Positions 55,993 to 64,000 of a DNA stretch of 64,000 bases are shown here, in pieces. The DNA comes from Siphonodentalium dalli (lineage: Eukaryota; Mollusca; Scaphopoda; Gadilida; Siphonodentaliidae). Each line of letters opens with the position of its first letter. Positions within the stretch are counted from its first letter, which is position 1. Location: contig CP136061.1 in the NCBI GenBank assembly GCA_032622095.1, positions 99,011,345 to 99,075,344 on the forward strand, given 5' to 3'. The notes under the pieces were generated by a model. The model saw only the letters and a program-made list of their open reading frames with translations, was not told the DNA's origin and made no database searches. Made by a program: the position numbers and the translations under genes.

Positions 55993-56495
55993 TTAAATGT
56001 ACGGTTGGCCTTGGCGGTGGGTATGCTGTGAAAATATTTCAACCCGTCAAAAACCGCCACAAACAGAAAGAACGTCAAAATGTAGACATACTTTGTCTGT
56101 ATACAAATAAGAAATATTGCATAAACTGTATGTTATTGTCATATGTTTGACCATTGTTATGTAAACAAAAGCATAAAAAGTTACTTTTCTGGTGTTTGTT
56201 TATATTATGATGGTAAACATAAAGAGCGTTCTTTGTTGGCGAATTCCTGATATGGAACTAATAAAGAGCGTGTATGCCATTTGTGTGTGATTAGCCAGTA
56301 GCACTGTGCTGTCTTCTGTAACACAATCAGGCTCTTGCTTAGGTAAAATATAGTAGGTCTTTATGATAACATGCTGTTTACGCGATGGTCATGGTATATA
56401 TGAACGAAACTGTATGCGTTTTAATGTTTTTTCTGTTTACGGTGATTGGAACAAATATGAATATTTTCGACAAATAAGGCCTCACGTGCCTTTAA
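55993..56495 (+). mobile_element. Complete TTAA-type MITE
   Basis: TTAA (55993-55996) and TTAA (56492-56495) bound 503 bp. The left part has GGCCTTGGCGGTGGGTATGC and AAACCGCCACAAACAGAAAG, the interior has GTTATGTAAACAAAAGC and AAAGAGCGTTCTTTGTTGGC, and the right end has TTTTCGACAAATAAGGCC and CACGTGCC. The closest relative is the copy at 27233-27773. No gene. Confidence 0.78.
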
Positions 56496-57240
56496 TAGCA
56501 ATTCGACTGCTAGCACTTAAGGTGTCATTAACATTGGCCTTTATGGATATTAAAAGCACATAGTGTTCAAACATACAGCAATAGCTAATGTGGACATTTG
56601 TATTAATAGCTATATGTTACCTAGCTGTCACAAAGTATACACCACATAATTAACAAGACAGTCAATGACTGTAAGTCGCCCACCAGACTGTAAAGACTGA
56701 GAAGACTGGGACTCTGAAGACTACACGTCGGCACTTGTCAAGTTTACTTCAACATAATTAGTTATAGTGACAGGGCGTAATACATTGGTATCGACCCAAA
56801 GCAGTACATCCTTCTATCTGAAGACAGTGGTCGAAATTTGTATTCCAACTAAGTAAAATTGCAACTGAAGTTATATAGTATGCGCGACATTCAAACTGTT
56901 GAACATTCCTGTAAACTGTATCCTATGCAGTACTGTTGGAAGGACGAGGGGCACGAAAACATGTGGGCGCTATAGGTCGCCACCCCTCATTGACGTTTTA
57001 CGAGACGAATTACTCCGATGAACATGTATTCAAACACCACTACCTGTATTCATGCTAATTACACCTAATCGGATATTGACAACACGGAGGTGTCAACCGG
57101 GATGAAACACATAATGATCGTACACCTAGTCAAATATTTACAATATATAATCAAATATCCCACTAATGTCATAAATAAATAAACAGATCAGAGTATAGAC
57201 AATAATTATATGGATAACATTTTGAGTGTTGCATTGTGGG
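56496..57240. other. No gene seen
   Basis: Mixed composition with no frame longer than chance and no recognised repeat ends. Confidence 0.4.
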
Positions 57241-57282
57241 TGAAAGAAAATACACAACAACGATAATTGGCTGGAGGCACGC

Positions 57283-57549
57283 ATTTACTATGGGAGATCT
57301 AGATTGGGGTCTATAAAACTTATTCATTGTTGTTTATACGTATTTCCTAACGATATTTTAGACAATGTAACGAGGACAAATCCGTTACAGAAAATTACGC
57401 AAATTCCAAGATGTTGGTGGTCTAATAATAACTCCGATAAAAATGGTTCTATTTGGGATCTTTTCGATCAATTTTTCGGAGACGGTAGGGAGAACATACC
57501 AGTAAAAGAATATCAAAAAACGATTGCCGTATACGTTGACATTAATTAA
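57283..57549 (+). pseudogene. Unidentified short coding-like frame
   Basis: An 80-90-codon open frame ends in TAA at 57547. The last 50 residues (SDKNGSIWDLFDQFFGDGRE, then PVKEYQKTIAVYVDI) look like a folded protein's C-terminus. An AG that could act as acceptor precedes it at about 57302. No family is recognised. Either a lone 3' exon or a transposon remnant; chance is not excluded. Confidence 0.25.
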
Positions 57550-57819
57550 CCAACAGACATGGGCGTAGCCAGTTGTTTTCCTGAGGCGGGTTCGACTGCA
57601 GATTGCAACTCCATAATTGATGCGGGGAGTGCATCGGATGGGGCGATAACAGCACAACACCTCGCATGACCTCGGACTCATATCACACAACAACATTTTC
57701 AGCCTTCTTGATGACGAACGTTATGAATCATTAACATTAATTTCTCTTCCATATAAGCTGTAATCGAACCACTGCACGGGTGGTTCGTGTACGAAATATT
57801 GATATACTGTGCAAGTATT
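57550..57819. other. No gene; possible transposon end
   Basis: GGGCGTAGCCAGTTGTTTTC at about 57562 resembles the terminal word of several DNA transposons, but no partner end was found. Confidence 0.3.
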
Positions 57820-58215
57820 GTCTAAGTGGATTAGCGCCATTAGCTCAGTACGAACGTTTCTGGACACCTGCTGATTATTGATTTTGAGAAACAAACAAAA
57901 TATTTAAAATAGCGGGATTCCCTACTAAGTGTAAGCGTTCTAAGAGTAGACTCCAACTGTATCAAACTGAGATAATAGTGTGTCCATTAATTCAGTTCGA
58001 AAGGTTCTGAACCCTGCCGATTCTTTACATCGAGAACCAAGCATAATATTTAAAATAGCGCGATAAGAGTAGACCCCAATTGGTTATAACTTGGTTAATT
58101 TTTATCAAACATTTCAGTACGAAATTTTTCAGTGCGATTCCTACTAAACGGAAGCGTCATATACGAGCAGACTCCAACAGCTTCGAACTTGGATGTTTTG
58201 TCTCTTCTGCAAATC
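57820..58215 (+). repeat. Degenerate tandem repeat, about 110-140 bp unit, three copies
   Basis: The recurring order is CAGT(A/T)CGAA..TT(C/T)T, then GATTC(C/T), AAAATATTTAAAATAGCG.GA, AAGAGTAGAC(T/C)CCAA and a T.TCAAACTGAG-type block. Copies start near 57855, 57993 and 58118. Non-coding; a CGTTATTCCGAATGTTCGCT minirepeat follows at about 58255. Confidence 0.6.
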
Positions 58216-58639
58216 GAAAATGTGTCACTAGAATGGGTAGGGTTCTCTATTCGGAAGGTTCGTTATTCCGAATGTTCGCTATTCCGAAGGTTTCTATTCT
58301 GGGCGTATTTAATCATAAATGAATCAAAATTTGCACACACTCCCCCCACAAAAACCAAACGAGGAATGAAAAATAATGTTACGCTAGTATTCAAATATAG
58401 TACATTTATACACCCATGCTAATTCCCAAATTGTCCCATGTGTCGGTTATTAGTAGCAAGAAGACAGTATCAGTTTATCGTTTATTATGGAACGTTGAAA
58501 ACACGATGACTGCATGCATGCCTGAAATAAACTACACGTCAGAGATACAGTCTGTCCGAACTGGCAATCTGTATTTGAAAGAAACATCAACATTAAATGC
58601 CCACTTAATTTTCGCACCCCAGAGCTGATATATAAATTA
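58216..58639. other. No gene seen
   Basis: Overlapping frames of 70-109 codons on both strands lack motifs. The stretch leads directly into the CTAG terminus of the Helitron copy. Confidence 0.4.
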
Positions 58640-60306
58640 CTAGCAGTGTTACCCGGCATTGCCCAGGTTAAAGTGATGTGAAACCCTCTGCATGCTTTGG
58701 ATATTTGTTGGAAATAGATAATACTCTTGCTCAAAGTGTTACACGTATTCTCATAAGTTCTATATTCAAATTGCAGCACATAACATGATTCTTACACAGT
58801 CATGGAATATAAGTAGTGGTTCACCTTGTCGATTGTCATTTTGTTTATCGTGATTAATCCATTCCACCAATAATGAAGTATTTATTTATTTACAACTGCG
58901 TATACTTCAGACGTTACAATATGATACATGAACATCATAAACACATTAGCTCGTAAAAATAAAAGACGACAATGGGGTTTTACATATAGAGATGTATCAG
59001 TCAATCTAGTGAGTTGGATTAAGATCTTGAGGACACCAGGCTATCATATCTACATGAAGATACAGATGTTTTAAATAAATTTACAGGTGCCCCTCTGCTC
59101 ATGGTGCTATATATTGGCTAAATATTGTCAGTTTAAAAGAAATGTTGCTGCGCACGTATATCAGCTACATGTGCCAGACACAGAGCGAGATTTTAAGTTG
59201 TTTATGTCAGTCGATTAGTCTGTTCTAAAAATTCCGCTGTATCGGGCAGATATATCCTTGTCAAATGTCAGTGTTGGAGGATCCTGAAAAGTTATGTGCT
59301 ACTGACTGCGTTTTATTTTATATCAGAAGAAAATATATATGACTGCACACTGTGACCACTATTTTTGAACAGACCTTCGATACTTTTCCATATCTCTTGA
59401 CAAATTGAAACTTTTTTGTGGAAATTGTATTGAAATGAACAGACTCAATTGTGTTATAATATATATGCAATTATCTGACGGTTCGAGGTCTCTCAGTTTG
59501 CAAGAATATATGTATCTCTTAAATAGAATGATAGATATACTTTTAATGCTTCTTCTCCGTATCACTTTTGCTAGCTCATTATGTAAATGTCCTGATTGCT
59601 ATCCCCATCTAAATATGACTGTTGAGATAAAATTGTTCAAGTGACTTAATTGGGTCACCATATGAAATTTGAACGCCCAAAACTCCTTAAAATGATATGG
59701 AGATGGCATGGGTAACTATATATAAACTTATATATGTGGATATCGGCGAATAGCAATCTTATCAATGATAGTACATACCCTCTCGCCATCCGTTACACAA
59801 ACGACACTAAATGTGATTTAATTCATCGTATCATTATAGAAGAACATGTATGCATTTGGTGGAAATTAGTGCCAAATATATTTGTATCAGCTTTGGTGCA
59901 ACTGCAATCCTCATGTACGACTTTAACGGTGCCATTTTTGACATATTTAAACCACGTCCATTTTACTCATGGATGCATGATATACTGGATATGATTATAT
60001 ATAGGTTTGTAGTAATCAGCAACTAAACAAATTCTTAGAATAGTTATCCCCCCATCTCTCACCCAAACGGTAGCAATTTGGCGTATTTAAATCACACGAT
60101 ATCATAGAGAAGAATAATATATCGATTTGGTGGACATCTGCCAAAACCTCACCCTTTTCTTCCCCTGACACCAACAGCGTTACTTTAGAAAATTGTAACC
60201 TGCACCATTTTCTTCCTCGTAAAAAGTTACCCTCTTAGAACGCCTTGTGCCATCTCGATTGTACCCCGTGAAGTTATATATAGAACGCATACAGAAAGAC
60301 AGACAG
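58640..60306 (-). mobile_element. Helitron-like element (family 2), minus strand, with captured LINE tail
   Basis: CTAG (58640-58643) and CAGTGTTACCCGGCATTGCC are the reverse complement of the family 2 terminus at 41060-41085. The inner neighbour GGTTAAAGTGATGTGAAACC also matches. The other end lies near AGAAAGACAGACAGCACG (about 60300). Between them sit a Tx1/L1-like LINE 3' fragment (59341-59640) and 280 bp-type repeats. No Rep/helicase gene. Confidence 0.65.
59341..59640 (-). pseudogene. LINE ORF2 C-terminal fragment within the Helitron
   Basis: The minus strand encodes IILFKRYIYSCKLRDLEPSD, a counterpart of the ends at 13061-13903 and 26354-26629, followed by a shifted QFPQKSFNLSRDMEKY. 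The same DNA block (CTGCACACTGTGACCACTAT, GAACAGACCT) lies in the 40.6 kb element in the matching relative orientation. Confidence 0.8.
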
Positions 60307-60885
60307 CACGATTTGATATCTCGTATCATTTGAGAAGAACGTGTCTGAATTTGATGGTAATTGATACTAAAAATATTTTTTATCGGTTTTGATGACCCTC
60401 CCGTCCCTATTTCGGACTCAAGCGGCGCCACCTTTGTCACCGTTAAACCACACACTTAGACTCATTAGAGATTAGAGATGCATATATATAACATTGGTGA
60501 AAATTGGCGAGTATAAAAATTCGTATCAAATTTAAGGTCCCCATATCCCTCACCCAGAGGGCACCAATGTGATGTATTTAAACCACACGATAAGATTCCT
60601 CGTATCACGGAGAAGAATACGTATCAATCTGGTGGAGATCGGTGCTAAAGATGCTGTAATTATTGTTTGTGTCCCACTAACCTCTATACACCACTGATTC
60701 TAATTGCCCCACTTGTGACACCCTTAAACCACACAATTACACTCGTGATATCATGGAGATGGTTATTTATAAGTTTGCTAATCGGCGACTAAACAATTTT
60801 TTATCAAATTTGGTGAACACCCCTCCCCTCCATATCTCTCACCCAAACAGCACCAATATGGCGCCTTTAAATCAAACAATATTTA
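59700..60885 (+). repeat. 280 bp composite repeat, inverted relative to 37-39 kb
   Basis: Units carry AATTTGGTG.A(A/C)ATT, CACCAAT(T/G)TG.(C/T)GTATTTAAA (60070, 60565, 60850) and GTCACC.TTAAACCACACA (60430, 60705), again spaced about 280 bp. The last unit ends where gypsy sequence begins. It continues past the Helitron's probable 5' end, so the array's outer limit and the element's limit do not coincide. Confidence 0.75.
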
Positions 60886-61120
60886 AACAGGTAAGAATGT
60901 CTTTGAAGAAGCCGCAAGGACATTCTAAATATCATAATCATCATCATAATACATTATATCAGAGCGCGAGATATCAAACCTTCTTCCAAACACCTTCCAA
61001 ATATATGACTATAGATAGATTTGCACCTAATTACCAAAAGCTAAATAGTTATTCAAATAAACCAGTCACCGGTCGAAACCTAATACATCCTATCATGCTG
61101 ATACAAGCATTAACAAACAC

Positions 61121-61735
61121 GTGCATTCCCCAATAATGAATAGAAATCCCGCTGATCAGGTTAGAAAAGATATGAATAAACGATTACATAAGACTGTTCC
61201 CAAACAAAAGGACATTAATAACGATGCAAAAACTAAAAATCGAAACCAACGACAAGCTAATCGAATTACAACGGTTTACCAAAATAATAATAATGAGCCA
61301 GGTAAAAACGGTCAAAGTATAAATAACCATTCTGAACAGATGCAATTGCATACATTACCTAAACTAAATTACCATGCAGAAATCGCACAGCGACTGCAAC
61401 AGCAAACGCCTTGTTCAAAAATTATTAAAATTTGTAACCAACGCATAAGGGCATTACTTGACTCTGGTGCAAGCACAAGTTGTTTAAAATGCGACGTATA
61501 TCGCTCCCTTCCAAATAAGCCACTGTTATTAAAAGAAAAGATAATTCTGACCTCGGCAACAGGCCAAAACATGCAAGTATACGGCAGTATACATTTGCCT
61601 TTCAAAATTGGGTCAACGTCATTAGTACATAAATTCTTTAAATTACCCAACCTAGCACGATCAGCCATTTTTGGTCGCGATTTTTTCACAGACAAACATG
61701 TAAGACTCTATTTCGATTTGAATGCATTTAGATAG
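61121..61735 (+). pseudogene. Gypsy gag-pol fragment with retropepsin
   Basis: 204 codons. The first 85 residues are Asn/Gln/Lys-rich and unassigned. Around residue 111 lies LLDSGAST, the aspartic-protease active site, and near residue 182 the AIFGRDFF motif, which matches the second retropepsin signature (I-x-G-x-D-F). The enzyme would process the polyprotein in an intact element. The preceding 60753-61136 frame overlaps the satellite at its start, so only its later part can belong to the element. It stops at 61735; the next pol part is in another frame. Confidence 0.8.
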
Positions 61736-61739
61736 GCAA

Positions 61740-62264
61740 CAAAATATTTACCATGTTGCAGGATTTGCATATAGCGTCATTGCTACGTTCGCGGCAAGAT
61801 ATTAAATTACCACCCCATTCATGTGCATTGGTAAACACAAAACAAATCGGCACACCAGACATGTTTGACACACCATATCTTGGAGTAATTTAGGCCGATA
61901 TCGGCATATTTAAGAACTAATGGATTGGGTAGTTTCCGCGTCAAAACAAGATATACCGATCATGAATAATTCAGATTCATATATGTCTATACTCAAGGGG
62001 AATATAATTGCAAAAACACATGGCCTAAGTTCAGATCAGGTCTGTCAAACAAAGGCTAAGGTACCCACCACAAATAAAATGAATGATTCTCAAGAAGTAT
62101 TCAGTATAGAAAATCAAACAAAGTGTAACCTGGTCATAAACCGTTCAAATTGGACGATATATGTGCCCCCGACCACCACAAAATGGAACTACTTGAGTTG
62201 GTCTCCCAATATGAATATGTTTTTACAAACGATCCAAATAAGGTGGGATATTCCGATAAAATAG
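61740..62264 (+). pseudogene. Gypsy linker between protease and RT
   Basis: Frames are broken by stops (for example at 61888-61890). NNSDSYMSILKGNIIAKTHG (from about 61960) matches the usual segment before RT in gypsy pol. No catalytic motif is expected here. Confidence 0.55.
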
Positions 62265-63118
62265 TCATGCGTGTTGACACCAAACCAGATGCAGAACCTA
62301 TCTTTTGTCGTGCGTATCCTACTCCCTTACATAGACGCGAACACATGGAAAAAGCACTTAAAAAATTATTTGAGGTTGGTATTATAAAGAAAACTACAAA
62401 TGCAAAGTGGTCATTTCCAGCAATTCTGATCAAAAAAGTCACAATAGATTCTAATGGAAATCAAAATTATAGACTATGTATAGACCTGAGAAGGCTGAAT
62501 AAAATCACCGTCCCTTTACGATGGTACCTCCCCTCTTTTACTGAAGTTTTCAGCCGCCTCCAAAAATCCAAAGTTTTTTCTACAATCGACATTAGCCAAG
62601 CTTATCATGTTATCGTTGTTCTCAAAGAACATCAAGAAAAGTTAACTATGAACACTGATTCCGGATTGTTTTATTTCATAAGGGCCCCATTCGGCTATTG
62701 CAACTCGAGCGCAACATTTTTTACATTAATCCATAAACCATTTGAAGGGTTAAACTTTGTTGATAGCTTCGTCGACGATTTAATTTGTCACAGCGAAACG
62801 GAGGTCCTCCATAAACAGCACCTCAAAATAGTATTCGAGCGACTCAGAGAGTATGGATTAGTAGCACGATTAACAAAGTCCCAATTTTATATAAAAGAAG
62901 TAATATTTTTAGGGCATATCGTATCACAAACTGGCACGCGCCCAGATCCCGCCAAAGTTAAAGCCATACAAGATGTGCCGGCCCCAACATCAGTTAAAGA
63001 AGTCCATAGAGTATTAGGGATTTTCTTTTTTATCGGAATTGTTGTAAAGATTTATCGGACACTGCCGAGAATGATCCTCTATTGCGATGCATCGATGCAT
63101 TCAGTGGGGGATCATTAG
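62150..63118 (+). pseudogene. Gypsy reverse transcriptase with deleted connection region
   Basis: 322 codons. Residues 40-100 carry YPTPLHRREHMEKALKKL, VGIIKKTTNAKWSFPAILI and RLCIDLRRLN; motif A FSTIDISQAYH lies near residue 145; RAPFGYCNSSATF follows; the catalytic motif is FVDDL near residue 208 (Y replaced by F, seen in some gypsy RTs). FLGHIVSQTG and a VLGIFFFIG block follow. Then the frame jumps to MILYCDASMHS, the start of RNase H. The 70-90 residues that normally link RT to RNase H are missing, so an internal deletion occurred near 63050. Confidence 0.88.
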
Positions 63119-63673
63119 TCCAGCCATACCCAGCAAATAAACTAGATACTGATAACCAAACCCCGGAATTTCCAATTTGCTTCGTCAGCAAAAAGTTGAA
63201 CCACTCTCAACGAAATTACAATACTACAGAGCGCGAAACACTCGCTATATATGTTTGTCTAAAGAAACTCAATTTCTATCTAGAGGGATCGGACGTAGAA
63301 ATACGAACAGATCACTTACCCCATAGTTTCTATGTTTCAAAATACTCAAATGGCTAAGAAACGTATTCAAAAGTGGTTTATTGAAATTTCTGCATACAAT
63401 CCAAAAATAACTTATATACAAGGTTCTGCTAATATAGCCGCAGACTTTTGTTCTCGAGTGGACCCGACAAACCAACAAAGTATGTCGGAATATTCAATGG
63501 AAAGTGAAGAGAAAACGCCATATGACATAACTATCAATGACGGATCACTAAACATATTAGATTCACAGAAAATTAAAAATTATGTAAAGACAATAGGAAA
63601 ACAAAAAGCGGACACGTTGCCCGACACCATACTAGCCTCAAGCCTTCCTACAGTTGGAAATTTGTTGGTGTGA
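63082..63673 (+). pseudogene. Gypsy RNase H and tether
   Basis: Two overlapping frames. 63082-63357 contains FPICFVSKKLNHSQRNYNTT, ERETLAIYVCLKKLNFYLEG and EIRTDHLPHSF (TDH, RNase H core). 63332-63673 continues with RIQKWFIEISAYNPKITYIQ and NIAADFCSR (the usual N-x-A-D-x-L-S-R-type end). A frameshift near 63345 separates them. Integrase is absent; the frame runs into unrelated sequence after about residue 85. Confidence 0.85.
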
Positions 63674-63778
63674 AATTTCCAACTAATGTTTTAGCAGGTA
63701 TGAAATGTCCAACTGTTTAAAATTTTGACCAAACCCGCCCTGTCGCCACGTCTCTGAATATTTGGGGACCACTGATTC
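63651..63778. repeat. GTTGGAAATTT palindrome cluster
   Basis: CAGTTGGAAATTTGTTGG, GTGAAATTTCCAACTAATG and GAAATGTCCAACTG mirror each other and match the words at 49619-49820. They mark the right edge of the gypsy fragment and may be a small hairpin-type element. Confidence 0.55.
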
Positions 63779-64000
63779 TTAAAGGCACGGGTGGCGTTCG
63801 TTGTAGAAATATTTATATTTGTTCAAATCGCCATCAACAGAAGGAATATTAAAACATATAAGTTTTGTTCAAATGCCAAACACAATCAGCGCGTACGTCA
63901 AGACGTGCGGTTGTGTACGTAAACAAGAGCCTGGTCGTGTTACAGAAGTTCTGCTCTGTTTACATAACACGGCGTAATTATGTTGGTTAATCATACACAA
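63779..64000 (-). mobile_element. TTAA-family MITE, continues past the window
   Basis: TTAA (63779-63782) is followed by AGGCACGGGTGGCGTTCGTT, GTTCAAATCGCCATCAACAG and AAGGAATATTAAAACATATA, the reverse complement of the right end at 27600-27773. GTACGTAAACAAGAGCCTGG and the CATAACACGGCG block also match. The other end lies beyond base 64000. Confidence 0.8.

Larger units (their letters stand above)
60890..63675 (+). mobile_element. Ty3/Gypsy-like retrotransposon pol, broken and without LTRs
   Basis: It contains protease, reverse transcriptase and RNase H regions in the usual order, in at least four frame segments. No LTR pair, integrase or gag nucleocapsid was found. The left limit is the junction with the 280 bp repeat (about 60890), and the right limit is the GTTGGAAATTT palindromes at 63651. 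It is therefore an internal fragment. Confidence 0.85.

Overview
The window is eukaryotic, from an AT-rich, repeat-dense invertebrate genome. There are no operons or bacterial gene runs, and the one convincing host gene has short exons joined across a 12 kb intron. A mollusc, perhaps a bivalve, is the likeliest source. The support is indirect: a tRNA-headed SINE with a TCAA-repeat tail, GGGAGATAACTC-like motifs, Helitron-like elements with internal tandem repeats (known in bivalves as pearl/HINE-type elements), and a WSC-domain gene. This assignment is inference only.

The host gene lies on the minus strand. Exon 27944-28072 and terminal exon 15564-15730 have consensus splice sites and matching phase, and together they encode a complete C-terminal WSC carbohydrate-binding domain. 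The 5' exons were not found. The intron between them has collected a foldback element with 1.4-1.6 kb arms (16.3-22.9 kb, itself split by a CR1/jockey-type LINE), a LINE fragment, tandem repeats and a TTAA-flanked MITE.

Layout: 1.2-2.96 kb, a decayed unidentified reading frame with coiled coil; 2.95-4.15 kb, a GC-rich higher-order satellite invaded by a minus-strand LINE (to 6.3 kb); 7.7-9.2 kb, hairpin and TTAA elements; 9.6-11.1 kb, a diverged inverted repeat; 12.3-15.2 kb, a Tx1/L1-like LINE containing a second, opposite LINE; 15.2-28.1 kb, the WSC gene; 28.8-34.9 kb, a head-to-head inverted duplication of a CXC-motif gene family with a LINE in one arm; 35-41 kb, tandem arrays and two Helitron-like families; 42-46.4 kb, a terminal-inverted-repeat transposon with nested MITE, then more Helitron copies; 47.5-51.1 kb, identical 69 bp hairpins, an intact SINE and nested MITEs; 52-54.3 kb, Helitron-like minisatellites; 54.7-58.2 kb, MITEs; 58.6-60.9 kb, a minus-strand Helitron with captured LINE tail and satellite; 60.9-63.7 kb, a broken Ty3/Gypsy pol; 63.8 kb to the end, another TTAA MITE.

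The main theme is inverted symmetry at every scale: 62-69 bp near-perfect hairpins, 57 bp hairpin arms at the centre of the CXC duplication, and three palindromes 1.4-6.5 kb across. The five identical 69 bp hairpins and the hairpin-ended elements that carry them are the best candidates for something undescribed.
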